Shown here in pieces: positions 47,841 through 55,762 of a stretch of 64,000 nt of DNA. The stretch is from a virus. The stretch lies in IMG/VR virus record IMGVR_UViG_3300029893_000004, positions 18,096 through 82,095 of that record; one strand, 5' to 3'. Made by a program: the position numbers and the translations under genes. The notes under the pieces are model-generated. The model saw only the letters and a list, made by a program, of their open reading frames with translations, did not search any database and was not told the origin of the DNA. Within the stretch, counting starts at the first letter, position 1. Each line of letters starts with the position of its first letter.

Positions 47841-49300
47841 GGGGTCCTCCGTTCGTTGGCGCGGCGCCAGATAGCCGCCTCTGCCTTCGCGAGCAACGCC
47901 GAACGCACGCTACGGACGCGCGACCATGGCACCTCTGCGTCGAGCGGGATGTCCGCGATCACGTCGCGGTCGTAGTCGATGCCGGCCGTCATGGCCCACG
48001 CGCGGACGCGCTCCCATCGGCGATCGGGCGATCCTTCCGCGGCCACGTCTCCACGCGGCCGCGCTGCGAGGTAGGCGAGCCCGTCGCCCCGTCTCATACG
48101 CTTCCACACGTCGGCCTCAGTCGTGTGCTGGTCGACCATGACCGACCGCCACAGCGGCTCGCTCTTCTGCATCGCCGTGCGTAGCCGTCTGTACTCGCGC
48201 GCAGCCGTGATAGACGGCCCGACCCCGAAGCGCTGGAGCGGCGTCAGCGGCTGCGGCGACAGCGGCGTGATCTTGACGTCGCACGCCTTCCAGTGCCGGA
48301 ATCCGGCGCGGCGGATGATCGACAGCAGATCGCCGGCGTGCCTGCGGTCGCTGGCTGTTTCGGTCGGCAGTCCCGCGATGAGGAACATGCGCCCCATGCG
48401 GTAGCCCTCCTCCTGACTGCGGGCGAGCGCCGCCGCGATGTCTCCGTCCGTCATCGGCTTGCCGATCATCGTCCGGAGCCGCTCCGTCACGCCCTCGACG
48501 CCGAACCGAATGCGGCCCTTGTCGGCCCGGCTCGGGCGGCTCTTCAGGTACGGGCGGATCCGCGTGCTGCGCCAGCGCGGCGTGTAGGTTCCGTCCGCCA
48601 CGATTTCATCGAACCAGTCGATCCCGTCGGTGTCGGGTGCCGACAGCACGGCGCGGCCCTTGCCGTAGGTGGCCTCGATCTGGCGCAAGTGCGCCTCGGC
48701 GTCCTCCCGGCTGCGCTGCCAGTACGTGTACGCCCACCCGATCTCGCAGAACGTGCAGGACGAACGGCACCCGCGGGCCACCTCCAGATAGACGGTCTCG
48801 CCCACGCCCTCCTTGCTGCCCTGCGAGTAGTGCGCCCGGCGCTGGCTCGGGTCGGTCGCGAGCCGGAACGTCACCTCGCGTGCATCGCCGGTGTCGATCC
48901 CCTCGACCGAGGCGAGGCGGTCCCGGTCAGGCGCGGCCCCGATGATCTCGCCCATCGCGTCATCAGCTTCGCCAACGAAACACGCGTCAAAGACGTCGAG
49001 GAACGGCGACGTGTTGACGACCGCGTGCCCTCCGAGGATGTAGCACGTCCGCCCACCACGCGCCGTGCGCTCCATCGACTCGCCGACAGCCTCAAAGAAG
49101 TCGCGGATGCGCCATGCGTTGCCGGCGTACGGCAGCGAGACGAGCCACACGTCAGGCCGCGGACGCGGGGTCGTGTCGCCGAGAGGAACGTAGGTCACCG
49201 CATGCCCCGCCCTCTCAGCGCCGTCCATGACGATGCGGATTCCCCACCCGGCGAGTTGATCGGCGTCTCCCGCGAGCTCCGTTGCGTAGACCGTCTTCAT
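47837..49300 (-). CDS. Radical-SAM enzyme of the csf operon
   Basis: 487 aa from ATG 49300. Residues 1-130 look like a cobalamin-binding-type Rossmann domain (MKTVYATELAGDADQLAGWG). The radical-SAM cluster motif CRSSCTFC has Cys178, Cys182 and Cys185, followed by a TIM-barrel-like core (IRPYLKSRPSRADKGRIRFG; FLIAGLPTETASDRR). Such enzymes often modify nucleic acids or cofactors. The ATG overlaps the csf3 stop, so it is translated with the Csf proteins. In type IV-B systems a CysH-like gene occupies a comparable spot; here a different Fe-S enzyme may play a parallel part. Substrate unknown. Confidence 0.82.
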   Translation of the reverse strand: MKTVYATELAGDADQLAGWGIRIVMDGAERAGHAVTYVPLGDTTPRPRPDVWLVSLPYAGNAWRIRDFFEAVGESMERTARGGRTCYILGGHAVVNTSPFLDVFDACFVGEADDAMGEIIGAAPDRDRLASVEGIDTGDAREVTFRLATDPSQRRAHYSQGSKEGVGETVYLEVARGCRSSCTFCEIGWAYTYWQRSREDAEAHLRQIEATYGKGRAVLSAPDTDGIDWFDEIVADGTYTPRWRSTRIRPYLKSRPSRADKGRIRFGVEGVTERLRTMIGKPMTDGDIAAALARSQEEGYRMGRMFLIAGLPTETASDRRHAGDLLSIIRRAGFRHWKACDVKITPLSPQPLTPLQRFGVGPSITAAREYRRLRTAMQKSEPLWRSVMVDQHTTEADVWKRMRRGDGLAYLAARPRGDVAAEGSPDRRWERVRAWAMTAGIDYDRDVIADIPLDAEVPWSRVRSVRSALLAKAEAAIWRRANERRTP

Positions 49301-50025
49301 GCGGCGCCTCCGTCGGGAAGGAAGACCGGACACCGGCGCGAGGGGTGCCAGTACGGAGCGCGGAGCCCGGCCAGCCGCACGTGCCCGCGAACGCCCGGCC
49401 ACGATGTCGGCAAGGCGCGCACTGGGCGACCTTGCCAGACGCAGGATCGATCATCGTCGATCGGCTCCACCGTCCACTCGAGCACCTCGCCGGACCCGTG
49501 GTTGCGCACGCGTCCAAGGTGGTGGACGTCACCGAGCAGATCGCGCACGGCGTCGATGTCGCCGAGCGCGTACCACTCGATCGACTCCGCGAGCCGAGCA
49601 GGAAGAGCGATGTCCACCGCCTTGCGGGGCCCCGCTGCGATGTTCTCCGTCCCTCCGTCCGTGTAGCGGGCGTAGGCATCCATCGGCGGACGTCGGCGCA
49701 CCGCTCGCGTCTCCTCTGCCGTCCATCTCGCGTGCATGCTCGACCCGCACCATCCCCACACGAGTCCGTCGTCGTCGAGCAGGGCGGCACTTGCGCCCGC
49801 CGGCGCCGCACATGCCCATCGCGCGAGAGGCACGTCGACGTCGATCGGGCGCGCCGTGTGTTGTGGCAGCGGCAGTGCGTCCCGCTCGTCTCGCGGCAGG
49901 CGCCCAAAGGCAGCAGCGGCAAGGATCCCGTCGATGTGCGAGATCCCGTCCGTCGTCACGACGCTGTTCGCCATGCGCGCGGTGATGCGCATGGGCACAT
50001 GCCCCACCTCCCGCCGGACAATCAC
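49297..50025 (-). CDS. csf3: Csf3-like (Cas5 family) protein
   Basis: 242 aa from a GTG at 50025 (GTGA overlap with csf2). Starting at about residue 15: MRITARMANSVVTTDGISHI then DGILAAAAFGRLP, the typical Csf3/Cas5 opening. Later IEWYALGDIDAVRDLLGDVH, HLGRVRNHGSGEVLEWTV (a Gly-rich RAMP loop) and APYWHPSRRCPVFLP, as in type IV Csf3. Cas5-family proteins cap the 5' end of the guide RNA in the effector complex. No CRISPR array or Cas6 was found in this window. Confidence 0.75.
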   Translation of the reverse strand: MIVRREVGHVPMRITARMANSVVTTDGISHIDGILAAAAFGRLPRDERDALPLPQHTARPIDVDVPLARWACAAPAGASAALLDDDGLVWGWCGSSMHARWTAEETRAVRRRPPMDAYARYTDGGTENIAAGPRKAVDIALPARLAESIEWYALGDIDAVRDLLGDVHHLGRVRNHGSGEVLEWTVEPIDDDRSCVWQGRPVRALPTSWPGVRGHVRLAGLRAPYWHPSRRCPVFLPDGGAA

Positions 50026-51404
50026 GACAACCTCCCGAGCGCCCCAAGGATGTCCCGCCGGTGCTCGCGCAGGTGCGTCTCGTATCTCGCGTGCATAGCC
50101 CGCGCAGCGCCGTCGTTCTCGCCGAGTTCCGGCGGAAGCTCCGCCCGGCGCCACTCGGGATAGCGCAGCGCGATCGGCTCGCTCGCCTGAATGGTCAGCG
50201 CAGCCTCACCGTTGCCGACCGCCTTGCCGGCGCCGATGAACGGCAGGCGCATCCACTCGTTGACCGCCGCCCACAGCGCGGCCTCTTCGATCTCGGTGAG
50301 GTCCTTCGTGTAGACGCGGCAGACGAGCTGCGTCCCCGCAGCCAGCACCTGGCGCTCGTAGATCATCTGTTGCGAGTCGCCCTTGTCGGTGTGCTCTTTG
50401 GCCTCGCGCTTGGCGAGGGCCTCGCGCTTGCCGTCCTCCAGCAACCGCATCTCGCCGGCCGTCAGGTAGCGCTGCACCTCCTGCTGCCGCAGCGGGTCGT
50501 GCCGCGTGCCCATCTGCACGTCGTACAGGTGGCCCACCGGGACGCGCAACAGCCGACTGTCGATCGCGTCGCTCGGATCGATGCGATCGGCGTGCTCGGC
50601 GCACACGGGGCGCGCGTCGCCGACGGAGATCCGGCTCTCGGCCATGAAGTTGCCGAGTGCGCCTCCGCACAGGCTCAGGACCGGGATGTGCTCACAGATC
50701 GCCCGGTAGGCGCCCAGGTCGATCGCGCTGCCCTTCGTCGTCAGGGCCCCTCCCGACCACAGCAAGTGCACGGCCGCCTTGCTCAGAGACCCGTCGGGCA
50801 CCTCCAGCACGCGCAGCATGTGCCGCACGCCGGGCTCGCGGATGACGACGTGCTTGATGGCGTTGCCCGTCACGTAGGGCACGTCCTGCGGCTCACCGTC
50901 GACGATGAAGCGCCCGGTGCGGAACAGCGAGACGTTGCCCTCGGTGCCCTGCCCGTGGTGCAGGGCGGAGAGCATCGTGAAGGTGAACTGACAGCGGAGA
51001 GACCGACGGGTGGTCGGCGCGGGTGCGCTCGGCGTGTCGAGCTCGACGAACAGGGCGGCGTCGGAGTCGCGTTGCCTGGCTAACTGCCGATCAAGCCACT
51101 CCCGGTGCCGATCATCCCATTCCGCAAGCGGGACGAATACGTACTTGTCCCGCGGCTCGCAGCCACCCCACCGCGGATTGACCTTGCCGGTCCCTGGATC
51201 GGCCATCCATCCGCCGATGGATCGGGCGAGCCGATGCGCTCGCGCAACGCACGACTCGCCAGTCTCCGCTCCATGGCGCCCCGACTCGTATACGATGTGC
51301 TCCACGTCCGCGAGCCATCCCGCGCAATTGTCGTGCGAATACTCCTCCATCGCGTCGAGGATCATGCGTTCGATGTCTTCACGACTAATGTCGATGCTGC
51401 TCAC
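50022..51404 (-). CDS. csf2: Csf2-like (Cas7 family) protein with N-terminal extension
   Basis: 460 aa. Residues about 135-460 follow a Cas7/Csf2 RAMP: RCQFTFTMLSALHHGQGTEG, VPYVTGNAIKHVVI, LLWSGGALTTKGSA, VGHLYDVQMGTRHD, QQMIYERQVLAAGTQLV, and the Gly-rich loop FIGAGKAVGNGEAAL near the end. This subunit would form the backbone along the guide RNA. The first ~130 residues (SREDIERMILDAMEEYSHDN; GRHGAETGESCVARAHRLAR) are an extra domain not usual in Csf2. ATGA coupling upstream, GTGA downstream. Confidence 0.75.
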   Translation of the reverse strand: MSSIDISREDIERMILDAMEEYSHDNCAGWLADVEHIVYESGRHGAETGESCVARAHRLARSIGGWMADPGTGKVNPRWGGCEPRDKYVFVPLAEWDDRHREWLDRQLARQRDSDAALFVELDTPSAPAPTTRRSLRCQFTFTMLSALHHGQGTEGNVSLFRTGRFIVDGEPQDVPYVTGNAIKHVVIREPGVRHMLRVLEVPDGSLSKAAVHLLWSGGALTTKGSAIDLGAYRAICEHIPVLSLCGGALGNFMAESRISVGDARPVCAEHADRIDPSDAIDSRLLRVPVGHLYDVQMGTRHDPLRQQEVQRYLTAGEMRLLEDGKREALAKREAKEHTDKGDSQQMIYERQVLAAGTQLVCRVYTKDLTEIEEAALWAAVNEWMRLPFIGAGKAVGNGEAALTIQASEPIALRYPEWRRAELPPELGENDGAARAMHARYETHLREHRRDILGALGRLS

Positions 51405-51790
51405 AGGGCACCTCCTTTCTGCGCCCGTGCCTCATCGCGGGCCGCGCGCACTTGGACTGCGATGTAGGCCGCCTCGTCCTTCACGAGCCGGCAGAAGCGG
51501 CGGAAGGCCGCGGGATCATAAAGGTCTTCACCAATCGAAGAGATTGAGTTGCTCGCTCCCTCGAAGAACTGCGGGATTTGCAACGCCCGGCGCAGACCCT
51601 CCACCATCTGGCCGTAGGTGGTCGCCATCATCGCCCGCGCCTTGAACGCCGCCGGCATGCGCTCCCAGTACGTCCGCGGGCTCACTTTGTCCCAGTCCAC
51701 GGACTTGTGCACGGCTGTCATCAGCCGCACGGCCAGCGCGCGCAGGTCGTCGTCCGTCAAGGACTGCGGCACACTCGTCTCTCCACTCAT
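51401..51790 (-). CDS. Small helical protein in Cas11 position
   Basis: 129 aa from ATG 51790. All-helical in appearance (TDDDLRALAVRLMTAVHKSV; FKARAMMATTYGQMVEGLRR; AAFRRFCRLVKDEAAYIAVQ). In type IV systems a Cas11-like small subunit is encoded between or beside csf1 and csf2, exactly where this gene lies. There is no sequence proof, so the assignment is by context and fold impression. Coupled to csf2 by ATGA. Confidence 0.5.
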   Translation of the reverse strand: MSGETSVPQSLTDDDLRALAVRLMTAVHKSVDWDKVSPRTYWERMPAAFKARAMMATTYGQMVEGLRRALQIPQFFEGASNSISSIGEDLYDPAAFRRFCRLVKDEAAYIAVQVRAARDEARAQKGGAL

Positions 51791-52463
51791 CGGTTCCTTC
51801 CTTCCGCAGCAGGCTCGCCGCGAGGCGCAGAACGGGACCGCCCCGGACTGCGCGCAGGTGTTGATCGTGCTCGCGCCAGACGTCGACGCCGGCCCGGTGC
51901 AGCGCATTGACGTCGGGCTGGCCCGTCAAGATGTGCTCACGGGTGTAGCCCGCGACGTAAAGCGCAGCGGCGCGGTAGGCCACACGCGCGAAGTGCAGCG
52001 GCTCCGCCGCCACCGTCTCCCGCTCCATCCGAATCTGCCACGCGCCCGTGCCCTCGTTGACGGGCGTGAACGGCAGCAGGTGGATCTGCCCCGAGTCCGC
52101 CAGCGCGAGGAACCACCGGCAGTCCGGCGGGTCGAGCAGGTAGCGCCACGCCGGCGCCGTCTCGCTCTTGTTGAAGCGGTGCCACCCGTCCCGCTCGCTC
52201 CACGCGTGGCTGAACATGCGCTGCGGCGGGTTGTCCTTGCTGGGCTTGCCCGCCATCACGGCGAGACACCCGGCGCACACCCACTCCGACCACGGCGCCC
52301 GGGCCTCGGCCTGCGACGTGAAGCTGGGCCCGATCGCCTTGCCCGTCGCCTGGCCGGACGTGCACGCGCCGCCGCACGTGTAGCAGAGGGCGTCGCAGCG
52401 CACGCAGCCCGGCGGGGGCGGGAGGGGGCAAGCGGCCGCGACGATCTGAGGCGCTGTCAGCAT
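51528..52463 (-). CDS. csf1: Csf1-like (type IV large subunit) protein
   Basis: 311 codons, of which about the first 224 are Csf1. It begins MLTAPQIVAAACPLPPPPGC; a zinc site is formed by CVRCDALCYTCGGAC and WVCAGC. Then RYLLDPPDCRWFLALADSGQ, IHLLPFTPVNEGTGAWQI, and VAGYTREHILTGQPDV follow the type IV Csf1 order. After LRLAASLLRKEG the frame runs on for ~85 codons over the Cas11-position gene; one missing base would create the usual ATGA stop at 51790. The start has GGAGG six bases upstream and overlaps a 36-codon leader ORF. Csf1 acts as the large subunit of the effector. Confidence 0.72.
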   Translation of the reverse strand: MLTAPQIVAAACPLPPPPGCVRCDALCYTCGGACTSGQATGKAIGPSFTSQAEARAPWSEWVCAGCLAVMAGKPSKDNPPQRMFSHAWSERDGWHRFNKSETAPAWRYLLDPPDCRWFLALADSGQIHLLPFTPVNEGTGAWQIRMERETVAAEPLHFARVAYRAAALYVAGYTREHILTGQPDVNALHRAGVDVWREHDQHLRAVRGGPVLRLAASLLRKEGTDEWRDECAAVLDGRRPARAGRAADDSRAQVRGLGQSEPADVLGAHAGGVQGAGDDGDHLRPDGGGSAPGVANPAVLRGSEQLNLFDW

Positions 52464-52567
52464 CTACCACCTCCCCGCCACCAAGTTGATGAGCTCCGTT
52501 CGGTCGTCGACGTGATCAGAGTCATCGTCTTGTCTCCTCGGTTGCCGTTGCTGCCGTCCGTCTTCAT
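52457..52567 (-). CDS. Leader peptide of the csf operon
   Basis: 36 codons, MKTDGSNGNRGDKTMTLITS then TTERSSSTWWRGGGRC. The ATG is seven bases past the -10 box, so the message would be leaderless. The stop overlaps csf1's second codon (TGC TGA over ATG CTG), a layout suited to coupled re-initiation. Too short for ordinary gene calls; a regulatory peptide or simply a re-initiation device. Confidence 0.4.
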   Translation of the reverse strand: MKTDGSNGNRGDKTMTLITSTTERSSSTWWRGGGRC

Positions 52568-52573
52568 GCTCCC

Positions 52574-52602
52574 AATGTAGCGCCGCGTTACCTGCCGATC
52601 AA
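52574..52602 (-). promoter_or_regulatory. Promoter of the csf operon
   Basis: Minus strand TTGATC (52602-52597), 17 bp, TACATT (52579-52574). The operator GTAACGCGGCGCTAC (52577-52591 on the other strand) covers half of the spacer and part of the -10 box, so the XRE protein should repress it. Confidence 0.6.
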
Positions 52603-52869
52603 GCGAAAAAGTAACGTGGCGCTACTTTTCTTGGAACGCCCGCAGGATCGCGGGGTTGTCGGCCAGCACGCGTGCCATGTGCATGGCCCACTCGGGCACC
52701 GGATGCGTGCCGAGCTCCCACCGCGTCACGCTTTGCCGGTGTACGCGCATGGCGTCGGCGAGCTCGTGCTGCTTCAGGCCCATGCGCTCGCGGAGCTGGC
52801 GGAACACGTCCGCTTGATTCTCTTCCATGGGGTTCACCTCCTGCCCCCCCCATGGTAACGCGGCGCTAC
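52577..52869. promoter_or_regulatory. Three 15-bp operators of the XRE regulator
   Basis: Sites at 52577-52591 (reverse orientation), 52611-52625 and 52855-52869. The first and third are identical, GTAACGCGGCGCTAC; the second differs at one base. Each is an imperfect palindrome, GTA-R-CGC-N-GCG-Y-TAC. Two lie between the regulator and csf1, and one sits in the regulator's own promoter. Confidence 0.75.
52622..52828 (-). CDS. XRE-family transcription regulator of the csf operon
   Basis: 68 aa from ATG 52828. Classic HTH: FRQLRERMGLKQHELADAMR then VHRQSVTRWELGTHPVPEWA. GGAGG lies upstream with good spacing. It is flanked by three copies of one operator, with two copies at the csf promoter. So the protein most likely represses itself and the csf genes, and a signal (infection, damage or entry of another phage) would release them. 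Confidence 0.8.
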   Translation of the reverse strand: MEENQADVFRQLRERMGLKQHELADAMRVHRQSVTRWELGTHPVPEWAMHMARVLADNPAILRAFQEK

Positions 52870-52881
52870 GTCCGCCGTCAA
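52852..52881 (-). promoter_or_regulatory. Promoter of the XRE gene
   Basis: Minus strand TTGACG (52881-52876), 18 bp, TACCAT (52857-52852), with the third operator copy (52855-52869) across spacer and -10 box. It overlaps the end of the small zinc gene. Confidence 0.5.
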
Positions 52882-53078
52882 CCCCGCTCGGCATCCTCCC
52901 GCGCCTTGCACACGGCGCACGGCTCGCCGTCGGGGTCGACGCCCCGCCGGCAGCACACCCGGGCGCGCTTGTCGGGCTCGCGCCGAACGGTCTCGTAGGT
53001 GTCGGTCTGAAAGGTCTTCCGCAGCGGCCGGGGCCCGTAGAAGGGGCACGGGAACACGCTCTTGTTGTCGTCGGTCAT
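52878..53078 (-). CDS. Small Cys-rich protein after TerL
   Basis: 66 aa from ATG 53078 (MTDDNKSVFPCPFYGPRPLR). Cys residues in FPCPFYG, ARVCCRRGVD and EPCAVCKARED make a zinc site likely. It directly follows the large terminase gene. Function unknown. Confidence 0.6.
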   Translation of the reverse strand: MTDDNKSVFPCPFYGPRPLRKTFQTDTYETVRREPDKRARVCCRRGVDPDGEPCAVCKAREDAERG

Positions 53079-53080
53079 GA

Positions 53081-54628
53081 TCACACCTCGTCCCATGTGG
53101 TGTCTGCCTCGATGCTGCCGAACCCGCCGCCGCCCAACTGCGCCTGCGCCCGCTCCCAGACGTCCGCCATGCCGCGCACGGGGCCCCGCGCGCGCACTTC
53201 GTCGGCCAGGAACGGGTCTTGCTCGGCCAGCTCGCGCAGGTTGCGCGGGCTGTTGCCCAGGTCCTCGAAAAACCCCCGGTGCTCCTGCGCGGCGCACAGC
53301 GCCATGAGCATGAGCGCAGTGGCCCGGTCGGCGTGGCCGTCGTCGGTGCGGTCGACCGTGTAGCTGATCTGCGCGGTCTTCGTCACGACGCGGCGGATGG
53401 CGTTCAGCTCGCCGATGGTGTCGCGGTCGTCCGGGTCGAGCCCGAGCCGCCGCTGCTCGAGGAGCATCTTCGTCGTCTCGACGAGCTCGCGCTTGAACCC
53501 CTGCTTGCTGAAGTTCGCGGGGTAGACGGTCCCCGGGAAGCGGCGCCGCAAGTTCTCCGCGAGGTGCATCCCGAGGCCGGTCTCGTCGACGAGCACGCGC
53601 GAGGGGCGCCGACCGATGAACGAGCCTGCGAGCCACTCCTCCTGGTCGTCGAACGCCATCTTCTGCTGGACGTCGACGCGCTCCTGCAGGATGCGCCCCT
53701 TGCTGGTCCGCCCGCCGTAGCACAGGCCCGTCAGGTCGTGCCGCCGGCCGATGTCCACGCCGGCGAACCACTCCATGACGAGCTCCTGCTCGCGCTCGAT
53801 GGCCGCCTCGATCTGCGCGTAGGTCGCCTGACCGGCCTCGAGCAGCTCGCGCGGGAAGTACGACGCGGCGTCGGACAGGAACGCGCACTCGTACTCCTGC
53901 GCGAAAGCGTCCGCCGTGCGCTCGGCGCGCAGCTTGGCGATCGGCAGGTCCTGGCCGTCGCGCACCGCCTCGTGGACGGTCACCGTGTGGTGTGACCAGT
54001 CCTTGCCCAGCGGGCCGCGGGCGTAGTCGTAGAACAGCCCGCGATCGCCGAGCGGCGTGCTGGCGAGGATCTTCCGGTAGTGCGCGAGCGAGGCAATGCC
54101 GAACGCGGCGTCGCGCATCTCGTCCGCGCTCGGCAGGAAGGCCGCCTCGTCGATCATGACGTCGCCCGTGTAGCCGCGGGCGCTGTCCGGGCTGCTCGGG
54201 AGACTCCGGATCTCGCTGTCGTTGCAGAGCGTGATGCAGCTCTTGTTGTTCTCGCCGGACTTGTTCAGCAGGTCGCCGCGGCCCAGCACCTTGCCGATCC
54301 AGCGGACCCACTTCTTGCACTTGGCCATGAGGCTGTCGGCCTGCTTCTGGGACTTGCTGATCAGGTACTGGTGCCGCTCGGGCTCCGACAGGCCCTGCAG
54401 GACGGCGCGCAGAGCGAGCAAGAAGCTCTTGCCCACCTGGCGGCTGGTCGTGATCGTGATGTTCGGCGCGTCGTCGAACAGGATGCGGAGCTGGTACGCG
54501 TGCAAGAAGGCGCACAGTGCGAGCAACAGCGCGGGCGGCAGATTGCCGGCGATGGCGCTGCGCTGCGCCCAGTGCTTCGCCCGCTCGTGCACGTCGTCGG
54601 GCACGAGGAGGCCGTCGAGGTCTTTCAT
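53081..54628 (-). CDS. terL: Terminase large subunit
   Basis: 515 aa. Walker-A-like SRQVGKS at residues 62-68, Walker B VMIDEAAF with Asp160-Glu161, then a C-terminal RNase-H-like nuclease with GVDIGRRHDLTGLCYGG, VLVDETGLGMHL and DGHADRATALML. It is the ATP-driven motor and nuclease that packages phage DNA into the portal. It lies after TerS, with one small split gene between. Length is normal. Confidence 0.9.
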   Translation of the reverse strand: MKDLDGLLVPDDVHERAKHWAQRSAIAGNLPPALLLALCAFLHAYQLRILFDDAPNITITTSRQVGKSFLLALRAVLQGLSEPERHQYLISKSQKQADSLMAKCKKWVRWIGKVLGRGDLLNKSGENNKSCITLCNDSEIRSLPSSPDSARGYTGDVMIDEAAFLPSADEMRDAAFGIASLAHYRKILASTPLGDRGLFYDYARGPLGKDWSHHTVTVHEAVRDGQDLPIAKLRAERTADAFAQEYECAFLSDAASYFPRELLEAGQATYAQIEAAIEREQELVMEWFAGVDIGRRHDLTGLCYGGRTSKGRILQERVDVQQKMAFDDQEEWLAGSFIGRRPSRVLVDETGLGMHLAENLRRRFPGTVYPANFSKQGFKRELVETTKMLLEQRRLGLDPDDRDTIGELNAIRRVVTKTAQISYTVDRTDDGHADRATALMLMALCAAQEHRGFFEDLGNSPRNLRELAEQDPFLADEVRARGPVRGMADVWERAQAQLGGGGFGSIEADTTWDEV

Positions 54629-54687
54629 GGTGGTGACTTCGGGAAGGGGATGTTGGGGGATCGGAGGAGCGGACGGGCGCGGTCAGG

Positions 54688-54896
54688 TCACCGGTCCGCG
54701 AACTCCCGCCACGGTGGCAGGTTCTTCGCGCTCGGATATGGCTCGTTCAGGGCGGCCCACAGGGCCTCGGGATCGGTCGTGCTGCCGATCGCGAGCGTGA
54801 CCGACGCGTCGAACGTCGCGCTCGACTCCAGTCGCCGCTCCAGTTCGTCCGCGCGCTTCCGCTGTTCGTCGGCCTCCGCCCGCAGTCGTCTTCCAT
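54688..54896 (-). CDS. Small helical protein, start frame broken
   Basis: A good ribosome-binding site (AGGAGGTGAGG) and ATG at 54896 give MEDD; the coding frame after that is off by one and reads LRAEADEQRKRADELERRLE, then SVTLAIGSTTDPEALWAALN to EFADR at 54688. One missing base near 54888 would restore a 69-aa protein. The sequence starts with a coiled coil, and the placement between TerS and TerL suggests a packaging accessory protein. Confidence 0.5.
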
Positions 54897-54988
54897 CGCC
54901 TCACCTCCTGTTGTCTCGCTCGCGCCCGTTGCGCGCCCCGTGCAACGCGGTGCGCCGGGGCAGCGGGCGGAAGTCTCGCAACAGGGCC

Positions 54989-55017
54989 ACCGTACACCCG
55001 CCCCGCTTTACTGTCAA
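54989..55017 (-). promoter_or_regulatory. Promoter candidate before the terminase genes
   Basis: Minus strand TTGACA (55017-55012), 17 bp, TACGGT (54994-54989). The perfect -35 box and AT-rich surround stand out in this sequence. It overlaps the end of terS and would serve the small gene and terL. Confidence 0.45.
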
Positions 55018-55721
55018 TCAATTTTCGGGACCGCGAACCCTCTCCCGCGCGTTGGCGGCGCGGGCGCGGGCTCGTCCGGCTCCGGCTCCACGTCGATGAC
55101 GTCGCCGGCCGGCGCCTCGATCTGCGCGGGCGTCGAGCGGTCCATCGCACGAGGCCCGAACACGTCCTTGCTCGCCTTGCCCACGAGCTCGGCGAGGCTT
55201 CCGGCGATGCGTTCGGCTGCCTCAGGGCTCAGATTCTCTTTCGTCAGCGCCACGACCGCGCCCGTGCACTGGACGAGGTCCTTCGCGGCGCCGCGGCGCA
55301 CGGCGGCCGGGATGGGCACCTCCACGACGCCCGAGCGCGGGTCGTAGCGATGGTCGGTCACGGCGCCCGTCGCGATGTCCTCGAGCACGCGCAGGCCAGC
55401 CTCGATGCGGCGCATGCTCTCGCCGACGGTCGAGCGCACGTGCTCGGCGACGGCTTGGCGGGCGCGCGCCTCTTCGCGTATGGCCTCGGCGGTTCGGGAG
55501 CGCGTCTCGGTGTCGCGCTCGACGGCCTCCACGTCGCGCGCCTCGCGCATCTCGCGGCGCTCGGTGTCGATCTGCCGGAAGTAGCGCCCGACCGCCGCAG
55601 CCGACAGGGCGATGTTGTGGTCGGCCTGCAGGCGGCGCGCGATCTGCACGTTGGTGTAGTGCCCGCGCCACTGCAGCACCTTCTCGCGCAGGCCGGCGAG
55701 GTCGATGACGGAAGTGCGCAT
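55014..55721 (-). CDS. Terminase small subunit-like HTH protein
   Basis: 235 aa. N-terminal HTH (GHYTNVQIARRLQADHNIAL, then AAVGRYFRQIDTERREM), long central coiled coil (RDVEAVERDTETRSRTAEAI) and a disordered acidic Pro-rich end. DNA recognition by a small terminase fits this layout and its place before terL. Length is on the long side. Confidence 0.7.
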   Translation of the reverse strand: MRTSVIDLAGLREKVLQWRGHYTNVQIARRLQADHNIALSAAAVGRYFRQIDTERREMREARDVEAVERDTETRSRTAEAIREEARARQAVAEHVRSTVGESMRRIEAGLRVLEDIATGAVTDHRYDPRSGVVEVPIPAAVRRGAAKDLVQCTGAVVALTKENLSPEAAERIAGSLAELVGKASKDVFGPRAMDRSTPAQIEAPAGDVIDVEPEPDEPAPAPPTRGRGFAVPKID

Positions 55722-55762
55722 GGTCTTCAGCCCGTCGCGAACAGGTCGAGTTGCGAGGCGCC

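Noticed and set aside
47837-52900. CRISPR repeat-spacer array near the csf genes
   Set aside because: Read on both strands, no regularly spaced repeat of 25-40 bp is present. The only repeats are the three 15-bp operators, which have unequal spacing.
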